A DNA stretch of 64,000 nt, taken from contig NZ_JBFRYC010000002.1 in NCBI RefSeq assembly GCF_040892615.1, positions 496,001-560,000 of the forward strand, written 5' to 3'. Position 1 is the stretch's first letter; each line of letters starts with the position of its first letter. Position numbers and translations under genes: made by a program. The stretch is from Thioclava arctica (lineage in GTDB: Bacteria; Pseudomonadota; Alphaproteobacteria; Rhodobacterales; Rhodobacteraceae). The notes beneath the pieces are model-generated. The model was given only the letters and a program-made list of their open reading frames with translations, did not search any database and had not been told where the DNA came from. Positions 26,402 through 34,536 of this stretch are shown piece by piece.

Positions 26402-26974
26402 ATGACAAGCATCCTGCGCATCGACAGTTCCATCAAGGGCGACGCGTCAATCACCCGCCGCCTGACCGCCAAGATCACCGACCATCTGGGCGGCGATGTC
26501 AGCGTGCGCGACACCACCAAGCTGCCGCTGATTGATGGCAACTGGATCGGTGCGGCCTATACCCCCGCCGATCAGCGCAGCGAGGCGCAAAAAGAACAGC
26601 TGGCCCTGTCTGATGCCTTGATTGCCGAATTGAAAGCCGCCGACACGCTGGTGATCGGCATGCCGCTGTATAACTTCGGTGTGACAGGTCCGCTGAAAGC
26701 GTGGATCGACATGATCTGCCGCGTGGGCGAGACCTTCCGCTACACTGAGAGCGGGCCCGAGGGCCTTGTGGCTCCCAAGCGTGTGTTTATCGCCTACGCT
26801 GCGGGCGGTGTCCCCCACGGGTCAGGCTTTGATCACGCCTCGGGCTATCTGCGTCAGGTTCTGGGCTTTATCGGCCTGACCGATCTGACCTTTGTTGCCG
26901 CCGAAGGTGTCGCGGTCGATGAAGCCGTCGCGATCGCCAAAGCCGAAGAACAGATCGCAGGCCTCGCCGCCTGA
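26402..26974 (+). CDS. azoR: FMN-dependent NADH-azoreductase
   Basis: A 190-residue flavodoxin-fold NAD(P)H quinone/azo reductase of the AcpD/AzoR family. The FMN phosphate-binding start LRIDSSIKGDASITRRL, the GMPLYNFGVTGPLKAWIDMI motif and TFRYTESGPEGLV are diagnostic. It would carry out two-electron reduction of quinones, giving protection against thiol-reactive quinones. GGAG lies 7 bases before the ATG. It is monocistronic, divergent from a LysR gene that probably regulates it, and is followed by a terminator at 26996. Confidence 0.94.
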   Translation: MTSILRIDSSIKGDASITRRLTAKITDHLGGDVSVRDTTKLPLIDGNWIGAAYTPADQRSEAQKEQLALSDALIAELKAADTLVIGMPLYNFGVTGPLKAWIDMICRVGETFRYTESGPEGLVAPKRVFIAYAAGGVPHGSGFDHASGYLRQVLGFIGLTDLTFVAAEGVAVDEAVAIAKAEEQIAGLAA

Positions 26975-26995
26975 TCCCAAAGGTTCCTCCCCGAT

Positions 26996-27040
26996 AAGGC
27001 CCCGTGGTTGACCTGTGGTTGACTCTGCGGGGCCTTTGTC
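26996..27040 (+). terminator. Terminator-like hairpin after azoR
   Basis: AAGGCCCCG (26996-27004) pairs with CGGGGCCTT (27028-27036), followed by TTGTCC. The 23-base loop contains a direct repeat of TGGTTGAC. The U-tract is short, so efficiency is uncertain. It overlaps the predicted ffh promoter. Confidence 0.6.
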
Positions 27041-27047
27041 CTATCCA
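27019..27047 (+). promoter_or_regulatory. Putative promoter of ffh
   Basis: TTGACT (27019-27024), a 17-base spacer and TATCCA (27042-27047). The -35 box lies in the loop of the azoR terminator hairpin. A TTG-rich -35 with a TATCC-type -10 recurs upstream of rplY in this window. Confidence 0.5.
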
Positions 27048-27172
27048 CGCCCAGATTCCCCGGAGGACTATTCCCTCCGGTCCCGGCATTCGGTCGGGAT
27101 CGCCACCAGTCAGCGCGTTGCGCCCACTGGTGTGCTTGTCGTTTGCTTGGCTCTGCCACTGGAGGGTGACCC

Positions 27173-28669
27173 ATGTTCGAAAGTCTTTCAGAACGCCTTG
27201 GCGGCGTATTCGACCGGCTCACCAAACAAGGCGCACTGTCCGCCGATGACGTAAAAACCGCGCTGCGCGAAGTGCGCGTGGCCCTGCTTGAGGCGGATGT
27301 TTCGCTGCCGGTCGCACAGCAATTCGTGAAATCGGTTGAGGGCAAGGCGACCGGCGCTTCCGTGACCAAATCGGTCACGCCCGGTCAGCAGGTCGTCAAG
27401 ATTGTGCATGACGAGCTGATCGCGATGCTCGCGGGCGAGGGTCCCGCCGATACGCTGAAAATCGACAACCCGCCCGCGCCGATCCTGATGGTCGGCCTGC
27501 AAGGCTCGGGGAAAACGACCACTACCGCGAAGCTCGCCAAACGGCTGAAGGATCGCGAAGGCAAGCGGGTGCTGATGGCCTCGCTGGACACCAACCGCCC
27601 CGCCGCAATGGAGCAGTTGCAAATTCTCGGCACCCAGATCGGCGTTGACACGCTGCCGATCATCAAAGGCGAAACCGCCGTGCAGATCGCCAAGCGCGCC
27701 AAGCAACAGGCGACACTGGGCGGCTATGACGTTTACATGCTCGACACCGCCGGGCGCTTGCATATCGACGAAGTCCTGATGGACGAAGTGCAGGCGGTTC
27801 GTGACGTGGCGAACCCGCGCGAGACCCTGCTGGTGGTCGATGGTCTGACCGGTCAGGACGCTGTGAATGTGGCCACCGAGTTTGACGAAAAAGTCGGCGT
27901 CACCGGCGTCGTGCTGACGCGGATGGATGGCGACGGGCGCGGCGGTGCGGCACTGTCGATGCGTGCCGTCACCGGCAAACCGATCCGCTTTGTCGGTCTT
28001 GGCGAAAAGATGGATGCGCTTGAGACCTTTGAGGCCGAACGTGTCGCGGGCCGTATCCTTGGCATGGGCGATATTGTCGCGCTGGTCGAGCGCGCGCAAG
28101 AAACGCTGGAACAGGAACAAGCCGAGCGCATGGCCAAGCGCTTTCAAAAGGGCCTGTTCAACATGAACGACATGAAGGGCCAGCTTGATCAGATGCTCAA
28201 GATGGGCGGCATGCAGGGCGTGATGGGCATGATGCCGGGCATGGCGAAATACGCCAAGCAAGCCGAAGATGCGGGCCTGAACGACAAAACGATCACGCAT
28301 CAGATCGCGCTGATCAATTCGATGACCAAGAAAGAGCGCGCCAATCCACAGATCCTGCAAGCAAGCCGCAAAAAGCGGATCGCGGCAGGTTCGGGCTTGG
28401 AGGTGTCTGACCTCAACAAGCTGCTCAAGATGCACCGCCAGATGTCGGACCAGATGAAAAAGCTGTCCAAGATGGGCAAGGGCGGGATGCTCAAGCAGGC
28501 GATGAAACTGATGGGCGGCAAGGGCGGCACGCCCGATCTGGCCAATATGGACCCCGCCGAACTGGAAGCCGCCGCCAAAGCGATGGGCGGCAAGCTGCCC
28601 AAGGGCGGCTTGGGTGGATTGGGCGGCGCACTGCCGCCGGGCCTGTCGGGCTTTGGAAAGAAGAACTGA
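27173..28669 (+). CDS. ffh: Signal recognition particle protein
   Basis: A 498-residue SRP54 GTPase that binds 4.5S RNA and delivers nascent membrane proteins to FtsY. It has the N domain, the P-loop GLQGSGKTTTTAKLAK at residues 108-120, the DTAGRLHIDEVLMDE switch, a TRMDGDGRGGAALS motif, and a methionine-rich M domain (MGGMQGVMGMMPGM, followed by SMTKKERANP and SRKKRIAAGSG). The C-terminal tail is Gly/Lys/Pro-rich. It heads a cluster with chorismate mutase, rpsP, rimM and trmD, as in other Rhodobacterales. Confidence 0.97.
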   Translation: MFESLSERLGGVFDRLTKQGALSADDVKTALREVRVALLEADVSLPVAQQFVKSVEGKATGASVTKSVTPGQQVVKIVHDELIAMLAGEGPADTLKIDNPPAPILMVGLQGSGKTTTTAKLAKRLKDREGKRVLMASLDTNRPAAMEQLQILGTQIGVDTLPIIKGETAVQIAKRAKQQATLGGYDVYMLDTAGRLHIDEVLMDEVQAVRDVANPRETLLVVDGLTGQDAVNVATEFDEKVGVTGVVLTRMDGDGRGGAALSMRAVTGKPIRFVGLGEKMDALETFEAERVAGRILGMGDIVALVERAQETLEQEQAERMAKRFQKGLFNMNDMKGQLDQMLKMGGMQGVMGMMPGMAKYAKQAEDAGLNDKTITHQIALINSMTKKERANPQILQASRKKRIAAGSGLEVSDLNKLLKMHRQMSDQMKKLSKMGKGGMLKQAMKLMGGKGGTPDLANMDPAELEAAAKAMGGKLPKGGLGGLGGALPPGLSGFGKKN

Positions 28670-28673
28670 GCCG

Positions 28674-28970
28674 ATGAGTGACGCAACCACCCGCGCCGCC
28701 GATCTGCTGGCCGAGCATCGCGACAGCATCGACCGGCTCGATGCCGTACTGATCTACACCCTGGCCGAGCGGTTCGCTCAGACCAAGGCCGTGGGCAAGC
28801 TCAAGGCCGAGCACCAGCTTCCGCCCTCTGACCCCGCACGCGAGGCCACGCAGATTGCACGCCTTGAAACGCTGGCGCTGCAATCCGGGCTCGACCCGGA
28901 ATTCGCCAAGAAATTCCTGAATTTCGTGATTTCGGAAGTGATCCGCCACCACGAACGATTCCAGAAATAA
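28674..28970 (+). CDS. Chorismate mutase (AroQ class)
   Basis: A 98-residue helical protein of the AroQ fold. EHRDSIDRLDAVLIYTLAER at the N-terminus, the lysine segment QTKAVGKLKAEHQLPPSD and the C-terminal FVISEVIRHHERFQ are typical. It converts chorismate to prephenate for phenylalanine and tyrosine synthesis. It starts 4 bp after ffh and precedes rpsP. No dehydratase or dehydrogenase domain is attached. Presence within a translation/secretion cluster is a known Rhodobacterales arrangement without an obvious metabolic reason. Confidence 0.9.
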   Translation: MSDATTRAADLLAEHRDSIDRLDAVLIYTLAERFAQTKAVGKLKAEHQLPPSDPAREATQIARLETLALQSGLDPEFAKKFLNFVISEVIRHHERFQK

Positions 28971-29027
28971 CACCAGAAATGACGGGCTAGTTTCGCCCAT
29001 CACCAGCCATCCAAAGGAGATAACGCA

Positions 29028-29414
29028 ATGGCTATGAAGATCCGTCTCGCCCGTGGGGGCTCCAAGAAGCGCCCGTTCTACTCGATCGTCGCTACCGACT
29101 CGCGCATGCCGCGCGACGGTCGCTTCCTCGAAAAGCTGGGCACCTATAACCCGCTGCTCGCCAAAGACAGCGAAGAGCGCGTGAAAATGGACGTCGAGCG
29201 CGTCAAGCATTGGCTTGAAAAGGGCGCACAGCCCACCGACCGTATCGCACGCTTCCTCGAAGCTTCGGGCGTCGTTGCCAAGACCGAGCGCAAGAACCTA
29301 AAGAAAGCTGTTCCCGGCAAGAAAGCCACCGAGCGCGCCGAACAGAAAGCCGCCAAAGAAGCCGCGGCCAACGCTCCGGCCGAAGAGCCTGCAGCCGAAG
29401 CCTCGGCGGAATAA
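29028..29414 (+). CDS. rpsP: 30S ribosomal protein S16 (bS16)
   Basis: A 128-residue S16. The core MKIRLARGGSKKRPFYSIVA and GRFLEKLGTYNPLL is standard. After about residue 85 there is a charged, Ala/Glu/Lys-rich extension ending in AEEPAAEASAE; alphaproteobacterial S16 proteins commonly carry such tails, and it is probably disordered. AAAGGAGATAACGCA precedes the ATG. It is followed by a hairpin at 29443 and then rimM. Confidence 0.97.
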   Translation: MAMKIRLARGGSKKRPFYSIVATDSRMPRDGRFLEKLGTYNPLLAKDSEERVKMDVERVKHWLEKGAQPTDRIARFLEASGVVAKTERKNLKKAVPGKKATERAEQKAAKEAAANAPAEEPAAEASAE

Positions 29415-29442
29415 TCCGCGTCGTTTAGGATGGATGGTGGGC

Positions 29443-29474
29443 CGGGCAGGTTTTGCTCGGCCCCTGCCCGTTTT
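29443..29474 (+). terminator. Hairpin with short U-tract between rpsP and rimM (possible attenuator)
   Basis: CGGGCAGG (29443-29450) pairs perfectly with CCTGCCCG (29463-29470) around a 12-base loop, followed by TTTTC. As rimM starts only about 20 bases later with no separate promoter visible, this looks like a partial terminator that lowers expression of the modification genes relative to S16. Confidence 0.6.
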
Positions 29475-29494
29475 CGGGATTTAGGAGCGCAGTC

Positions 29495-30001
29495 ATGTCC
29501 ACTCTCGAGCGTATCTGTGTGGGCGCCATCGCCGGCGCCTTTGGCGTGCAAGGCGAGGTCCGCATCAAAAGCTTTTGCGCCGAACCCGAAGACATCGCCC
29601 ATTACGCGCCGCTTTATAGCGAAGACGGCGCACAGACATATGAGATCAAACTCACCCGCCCGCTCAAGAACGGGTTGGGCGCGCGCATCAAGGGCGTTGC
29701 GACCAAAGAACAGGCCGATGCGCTGCGGGGTACAACGCTTTGGACCGATCGCGCGCAGCTACCCTCGCTGCCCGATGATGAATTTTACCACGCCGATCTG
29801 ATCGGGCTTGAGGTTGTCGATACCGGCGGCGCGAAAGTCGGATCGGTGCGCGCGGTGCACAATCACGGCGCGGGCGACATTCTGGAAATCAACGCGCCGG
29901 GGCGCAAGACCCCGCTGCTGTTGCCCTTCACCAAGGCTATCGTGCCCACGGTCGATCTGGCCGCCGCACGCATCGTGATCGACCCGCCCGAGGATCTGTA
30001 G
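29495..30001 (+). CDS. rimM: Ribosome maturation factor RimM
   Basis: A 168-residue 30S assembly factor that binds S19 and helps 16S rRNA 3'-domain maturation. The N-terminal RimM domain opens with RICVGAIAGAFGVQGEVRIK, and the PRC-barrel begins near DEFYHADLIGLEVVDTGG and ends LLPFTKAIVPTVDLAAARIV. The start at 29495 follows TTAGGAGCGC. A sulfotransferase-like gene follows after 3 bp. Confidence 0.96.
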   Translation: MSTLERICVGAIAGAFGVQGEVRIKSFCAEPEDIAHYAPLYSEDGAQTYEIKLTRPLKNGLGARIKGVATKEQADALRGTTLWTDRAQLPSLPDDEFYHADLIGLEVVDTGGAKVGSVRAVHNHGAGDILEINAPGRKTPLLLPFTKAIVPTVDLAAARIVIDPPEDL

Positions 30002-30004
30002 CGG

Positions 30005-30826
30005 ATGCGCGTGATCGTTCATGCGGGCTTTCACAAGACCGGCAGTTCGACGATTCAAGCGATCTTGCGCGAGGCCCGCGACCGCCTGCCCGATTGGGTT
30101 TTCGGACTGCGCTATGACATTGCGGGGATTTCGCGCGCCGCGCGCCATGTCTCGCTCAATGGTGATCCGCTGGAACTGGGTCTGTTCAAGGCCGCGCTGG
30201 CCGATTGGCTGGGCGAACAACGCCGTGACGCGCGCGGCATCGTCATCTCGAACGAGCGGATCATGGGCGCGATGCCGGGCGATCCGAACGTATCCAGCTA
30301 CGCGGTCGCGCCGATCCTGCTGGCCGCGATGCGCGATGTGATCCACAAGCAGCTCGGCAAATCGGTCGATCTGCAATTCTACCTTTCGACCCGCGATCCC
30401 GCCGCCTGGATCGACAGCCTGCATTGGCAACAGGTGCGCACCAGCACTCTGGCCGAAACGCAGGCAAGTTTTCGCGCCCGGATCACGCCGCAGTTTCAAA
30501 TCGAGTCTGTGCTGGCGCAGACCCGCGCCGCATTGGGGGGCACGCTGCTGATCACGCATCCGCTTGAACACAGCAAAACCCGCCCCGAAGGTCCGATAGC
30601 GCCGCTGCTTGACCTGATGAATCTCAGCCCGGCGGAGCGCGCGCAGATCAAACCGGCGCCTCCCCAGAACGCGCGGCCACGCGGGGTTGATTTGACGGCT
30701 TTGGCCGATGCCTTGGCCGCGATCAACGCGCAGCGATTGCCTACGGATGCGGCAGAACAGGCCAAGCGCGATGTCATGCGCGAGGCATGGCGCGAGGACG
30801 CAAAATTGAGGGCGAATAATGACTGA
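30005..30826 (+). CDS. Sulfotransferase-like P-loop protein
   Basis: A 273-residue protein with an N-terminal phosphosulfate-binding-type P-loop (VIVHAGFHKTGSSTIQAILR), as in PAPS-dependent sulfotransferases and related proteins. A second feature compatible with the fold is LQFYLSTRDPAAWIDSLHWQ, where the RDP triad resembles the 3'-phosphate-binding region. No signal peptide or membrane segment is present. It lies between rimM and trmD, 3 bp after the former and overlapping the latter by 8 bp, so it is part of the operon. The acceptor is unknown. Catalytic activity cannot be judged from sequence alone. Confidence 0.68.
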   Translation: MRVIVHAGFHKTGSSTIQAILREARDRLPDWVFGLRYDIAGISRAARHVSLNGDPLELGLFKAALADWLGEQRRDARGIVISNERIMGAMPGDPNVSSYAVAPILLAAMRDVIHKQLGKSVDLQFYLSTRDPAAWIDSLHWQQVRTSTLAETQASFRARITPQFQIESVLAQTRAALGGTLLITHPLEHSKTRPEGPIAPLLDLMNLSPAERAQIKPAPPQNARPRGVDLTALADALAAINAQRLPTDAAEQAKRDVMREAWREDAKLRANND

Positions 30827-31658
30827 CACTCCCCCCCCGATGGGCCGCAAATCGCATGGCCGCCTCAGCATATCGGCCAATCGCCAGCCGCGCTCGTTGA
30901 TGGACGAGCCGCCGCGCATCAAAGGCGCATGGACCGCGAAAATCGTGACGCTGTTCCCCGATGCGTTTCCTGGCACGCTTGGGCTTAGCCTGTTGGGCAA
31001 GGCGCGGGAATTGGGGCTTTGGGCGCTGGAAACCATCGACCTGCGCCCGTTCGGGATCGGCAAGCATCACAATGTCGATGACACCCCCGCAGGAGGCGGC
31101 GCGGGCATGGTGCTGCGCGCCGATGTGGTGGGTGCGGCGCTGGCGCAGGCGCGCATCGGGACGCCGCAAGACCGCGCGCTTTGGCCGGTGGTTTACCTGT
31201 CGCCGCGCGGTGCCCCGCTGACGCAGGCGATGGCGCAACGCTTTGCGCAAGCCGAGGGGATGACCCTGTTATGCGGGCGATTCGAGGGCGTGGACGAGCG
31301 GGTGCTCGAACAGTTCGGCATCGAAGAGGTCAGCATCGGGGATTTCGTTCTGACTGGCGGCGAGGTGGCTGCGCAAGTGCTGATCGACGCGACCGTGCGG
31401 CTTATCCCCGGCGTGTTGGGCAATGCGGACTCGGCCGTAGAAGAAAGCCATTCCAATGGCTTGCTGGAACATCCCCAATATACCAAGCCCGCCGAATGGG
31501 AAGGCCGCGCGATCCCCGAAGTGCTGATGTCGGGCCATCACGGCAAGATCGAAAAATGGCGCCATGAGATGTCACAAGCGCTGACCCGTGCGCGCCGCCC
31601 CGATCTTTGGGCACAATACCTGCAAAAACAGGGCAAAACGGATGCGGGCGAGGCTTGA
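30819..31658 (+). CDS. trmD: tRNA (guanine(37)-N1)-methyltransferase TrmD
   Basis: A 279-residue SPOUT methyltransferase that places m1G37 in tRNAs and prevents frameshifting. The catalytic core starts at AKIVTLFPDAFPGTLGLSLL; the knot includes GGGAGMVLRADVV, LCGRFEGVDERVLEQF and GDFVLTGGEVAA; the C-terminal domain has PQYTKPAEWEGRAIPEVLMS. About 36 residues precede the usual family start if translation begins at 30819, which overlaps the previous gene by 8 bp. An ATG nearer the core (ATGGACGAGCC near 30900) is an alternative, so the true N-terminus is uncertain. Confidence 0.95.
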   Translation: MTDTPPPMGRKSHGRLSISANRQPRSLMDEPPRIKGAWTAKIVTLFPDAFPGTLGLSLLGKARELGLWALETIDLRPFGIGKHHNVDDTPAGGGAGMVLRADVVGAALAQARIGTPQDRALWPVVYLSPRGAPLTQAMAQRFAQAEGMTLLCGRFEGVDERVLEQFGIEEVSIGDFVLTGGEVAAQVLIDATVRLIPGVLGNADSAVEESHSNGLLEHPQYTKPAEWEGRAIPEVLMSGHHGKIEKWRHEMSQALTRARRPDLWAQYLQKQGKTDAGEA

Positions 31659-31683
31659 TTTAGCCGCGCTTTGGCCGTATCAC
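31655..31683 (+). promoter_or_regulatory. Putative promoter of rplS-rpmE
   Basis: TTGATT (31655-31660), a 17-base spacer and TATCAC (31678-31683) lie at the trmD stop codon. Transcription from here would give an rplS leader of about 220 bases. Confidence 0.4.
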
Positions 31684-31874
31684 GCGCAGGTCCGGACCGG
31701 AATCGGCCCTCGGACCCTTTATTTGTGGCGTGCGGGAATTTTCTTCAACCGCGAGACGACCGCAAATCAAGGACCAAAGCGAAAGACGACCTGAACCCTC
31801 CCGGCGGGCGTGACCCTTGCGATCAAGGCCACGAACCCGATGAAGACCCGGAGCTCTGAGGCGGCGACAAACCT

Positions 31875-31892
31875 TCACGGGAAAAACCGTGA
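31875..31892 (+). promoter_or_regulatory. Hairpin in the rplS leader
   Basis: TCACGG, GAAAAA loop, CCGTGA (31875-31892) forms a short stem ending about 8 bases before the rplS Shine-Dalgarno AAAGGA. It is well placed to influence ribosome loading, but I know of no described motif that matches. Confidence 0.4.
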
Positions 31893-31911
31893 GCTTATGA
31901 AAGGACTTGCG

Positions 31912-32283
31912 ATGAACCTGATCGCGCAGATCGAGGCGGAACAAATCGCCGCACTCGACAAAACTATCCCCGATTTCAAAGCCGGCGACACCGTTCGCGT
32001 GGGCTACAAAGTGACCGAGGGCACCCGCTCGCGCGTCCAGATGTACGAAGGCGTGTGCATCGCGCGCAAAGGCGGCGCAACGCTGGCCGCTTCGTTCACC
32101 GTGCGCAAGATCTCGTTCGGCGAAGGCGTGGAACGTGTGTTCCCGCTGTATTCGACCAACATCGACTCGATCGAAGTTGTTCGCCGCGGTCGCGTGCGTC
32201 GTGCCAAGCTGTATTACCTGCGCACCCGTCGCGGTAAATCGGCCCGTATCGCCGAAGACACCAATTACAAAGCCAAAGCGTAA
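31912..32283 (+). CDS. rplS: 50S ribosomal protein L19 (bL19)
   Basis: A 123-residue L19 with PDFKAGDTVRVGYKVTEGTR and SFGEGVERVFPLYSTNIDSI followed by a basic C-terminus (VRRGRVRRAKLYYLRTRRGK). The start at 31912 has AAAGGA 8 bases upstream. A roughly 250-base leader separates it from trmD, suggesting an additional promoter. rpmE follows 11 bp later. Confidence 0.97.
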   Translation: MNLIAQIEAEQIAALDKTIPDFKAGDTVRVGYKVTEGTRSRVQMYEGVCIARKGGATLAASFTVRKISFGEGVERVFPLYSTNIDSIEVVRRGRVRRAKLYYLRTRRGKSARIAEDTNYKAKA

Positions 32284-32294
32284 GGAGCGGGACA

Positions 32295-32516
32295 ATGAAA
32301 GCCGAAACCCATCCCGACTACCACCAGATCACCGTCAAGATGACCGACGGGACCGAGTACCAGACGCGCACCACCTGGGGTGCCGAGGGTGCAACCATGA
32401 CGCTCGACATCGACCCGACCTCGCACCCGGCGTGGAACGGCGGCAGCTCGCGCCTGTTGGATACCGGCGGTCGCGTGTCGAAGTTCAAAAACAAATATGC
32501 TGGTCTGGGCTTCTAA
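32295..32516 (+). CDS. rpmE: 50S ribosomal protein L31 (bL31), cysteine-free form
   Basis: A 73-residue L31 beginning MKAETHPDYHQITVKMTDGT and including DIDPTSHPAWNGGSSRLLDT. It has no cysteine, so it is of the zinc-independent type that does not need Zn2+ for folding. GTAAGGAG lies 7 bases before the ATG. It ends the ffh-rpmE cluster and is followed by a strong terminator. Confidence 0.95.
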   Translation: MKAETHPDYHQITVKMTDGTEYQTRTTWGAEGATMTLDIDPTSHPAWNGGSSRLLDTGGRVSKFKNKYAGLGF

Positions 32517-32540
32517 GCCGACCCATATGTTTCGAACCAA

Positions 32541-32565
32541 GGGCGCCTTTCGGGGCGCCCTTTTT
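32541..32565 (+). terminator. Rho-independent terminator after rpmE
   Basis: GGGCGCC (32541-32547), loop TTTCGG, GGCGCCC (32554-32560), then TTTTT. A textbook terminator closing the ribosomal-protein operon. Confidence 0.93.
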
Positions 32566-32708
32566 CATGGCTCGCGCCGACGGCCCTGTTATCTTCTGGG
32601 GGCTGCGACATGTGCGCGGAGATGCATGCACTGACGCACCGCGCCCCCTAGCCCTCACGCCAAAACCCTTGTAAACCCTCGCCAAACACATCCGATCAAG
32701 GGGCTTTC

Positions 32709-34418
32709 ATGGCGCGTCATCTGATTACCTCCGCTATTCCCTATATCAACGGGATCAAGCATCTGGGCAATCTCGTGGGCAGTCAGTTGCCCGCCGATCT
32801 GTTCGCCCGCTATCAGCGCGCGCGTGGCCATGAGGTGATGTTCATCTGCGCTACGGACGAACACGGCACGCCTGCCGAACTGGCCGCCGCCAAAGCAGGC
32901 AAGCCGGTGGCCGAATATTGCACCGAGATGCACGAGGTGCAGGCCGAGATCGCGCGCGGCTTCAAGCTGAGCTTTGATCACTTCGGGCGTTCTTCCAGTG
33001 CGCAAAACCGCAAGCTGACACAACATTTCGCCGTGCAACTTGCCAAGGCCGGGTTGCTGCGTGAAGTGACCGAAAAGCAGATGTATTCCAAGGCCGATGG
33101 CCGCTTTCTGCCGGACCGCTATATCGAGGGCACCTGCCCCAATTGCGGCTTTGAAAGCGCGCGCGGCGATCAATGTGACAATTGCACCAAGCAGCTTGAT
33201 CCGGTCGATCTGATCAACCCGCATTCGGTGATTTCCGGCTCGACCGATCTGGAACTGCGCGAGACCAAGCACCTGTTCCTGCGCCAATCGGCGATGAAGG
33301 ATCAACTGGATGCGTGGATCGATAGCAAGACCGATTGGCCGATCCTGACCACCTCGATTGCCAAGAAATGGCTGCATGATGGCGACGGCTTGCAAGATCG
33401 CGGCATCACGCGCGACCTGAGCTGGGGCGTGCCTGCGCAATTTGAGGGCGCGCCGTGGTCAGGCATGGAAGGCAAGGTTTTCTACGTCTGGTTCGACGCG
33501 CCAATCGAATATCTGGCGGCGACGCAGGAATGGGCCGACAAGACCGGCGGCGATTGGGAGCGCTGGTGGCGCACCGACAAGGGCGCCGATGACGTGACCT
33601 ACACGGAATTCATGGGCAAGGATAACGTGCCCTTCCACACGCTGTCTTTCCCGGCGACGATTTTGGGCTCGAACGAGCCGTGGAAGCTGGTCGATTACAT
33701 CAAATCGTTCAACTACCTGAACTATGATGGCGGCCAATTCTCGACCTCGCGTGGGCGCGGCGTGTTCATGGATCAGGCGCTGGAAATCCTGCCCGCCGAT
33801 TACTGGCGCTGGTGGCTGCTAAGCCATGCGCCCGAAAGCGCGGATAGCGAGTTCACTTGGGAGAACTTCCAGACTTCGGTGAACAAGGATCTGGCTGATG
33901 TGCTGGGCAATTTCGTCAGCCGCATCACCAAGTTCACCCGCTCCAAATTCGGCGAAGCGTTGCCCGAAGGTGGCGCATGGGGCGAGCAGGAAGACACGCT
34001 GATCGACGAATTGACCACCCGCATCCGGGCCTATGAAACCCATATGGAAGCGATGGACATTCGCAAATCCGCCGCTGAATTGCGCGCGATCTGGGTGGCC
34101 GGGAACGAGTATCTGCAAGCCTCGGCCCCTTGGTCGGCGTTCAAAACCGATCCCGACCGGGCTGCAGCGATTGCGCGCCTCGCGCTGAATTTGATCCCGC
34201 TTTATGCGGTGCTGTCTGCGCCGTTCATCCCGGATGCTGCAGATAGCATGCTGGGCGCGATGCAGACCGAGGATCGCAGCTGGCCTCAGGATGTGAAGGC
34301 TGCGCTGGCCGCCCTACCCGCAGGTCATGCCTTCACCACGCCCGAGGTTCTGTTTCGCAAGATCGCAGATGAGGAGCGCGAAGACTGGCAAAAACGCTTT
34401 GCCGGAACGCGCGACTGA
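32709..34418 (+). CDS. metG: Methionyl-tRNA synthetase
   Basis: A 569-residue class I synthetase. The HIGH-equivalent motif reads HLGN in PYINGIKHLGNLVGSQ. The knuckle keeps two zinc-binding pairs (CPNC and CDNC). The KMSKS-equivalent reads FSTSRGRGVF, lacking both lysines of the bacterial consensus and resembling the KFSKSRG form of archaeal and eukaryotic enzymes; the HAPESADSEFTWENFQ stretch also resembles those. There is no C-terminal EMAP-like tRNA-binding domain. The enzyme charges tRNA-Met. It lies after the rpmE terminator and is probably monocistronic. Confidence 0.96.
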   Translation: MARHLITSAIPYINGIKHLGNLVGSQLPADLFARYQRARGHEVMFICATDEHGTPAELAAAKAGKPVAEYCTEMHEVQAEIARGFKLSFDHFGRSSSAQNRKLTQHFAVQLAKAGLLREVTEKQMYSKADGRFLPDRYIEGTCPNCGFESARGDQCDNCTKQLDPVDLINPHSVISGSTDLELRETKHLFLRQSAMKDQLDAWIDSKTDWPILTTSIAKKWLHDGDGLQDRGITRDLSWGVPAQFEGAPWSGMEGKVFYVWFDAPIEYLAATQEWADKTGGDWERWWRTDKGADDVTYTEFMGKDNVPFHTLSFPATILGSNEPWKLVDYIKSFNYLNYDGGQFSTSRGRGVFMDQALEILPADYWRWWLLSHAPESADSEFTWENFQTSVNKDLADVLGNFVSRITKFTRSKFGEALPEGGAWGEQEDTLIDELTTRIRAYETHMEAMDIRKSAAELRAIWVAGNEYLQASAPWSAFKTDPDRAAAIARLALNLIPLYAVLSAPFIPDAADSMLGAMQTEDRSWPQDVKAALAALPAGHAFTTPEVLFRKIADEEREDWQKRFAGTRD

Positions 34419-34503
34419 GAACGCCAAACGCAGACCGCGCTGCGTAAACGCTTTGCAAAAGGCGCGATTTGCGGCACTCTCGTGCAAAAAGCAGGAGCAG
34501 GCC

Positions 34504-34536
34504 ATGATCGTTTCACACACGCAAAGTCCTAGCTGA
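34504..34536 (+). CDS. Possible 10-residue leader peptide
   Basis: ATG at 34504 has a good ribosome-binding site (AGGAG about 7 bases upstream) but encodes only MIVSHTQSPS. Its TGA shares one base with the ATG of the next small frame (TGATG), a common arrangement for translational coupling. It may be a short leader, or the 5' end of a gene that has suffered a frameshift. Confidence 0.35.
   Translation: MIVSHTQSPS

Noticed and set aside
27188..28729. 513-codon reverse frame
   Set aside because: Antisense to ffh, which has all GTPase motifs; composition is shadow-like.
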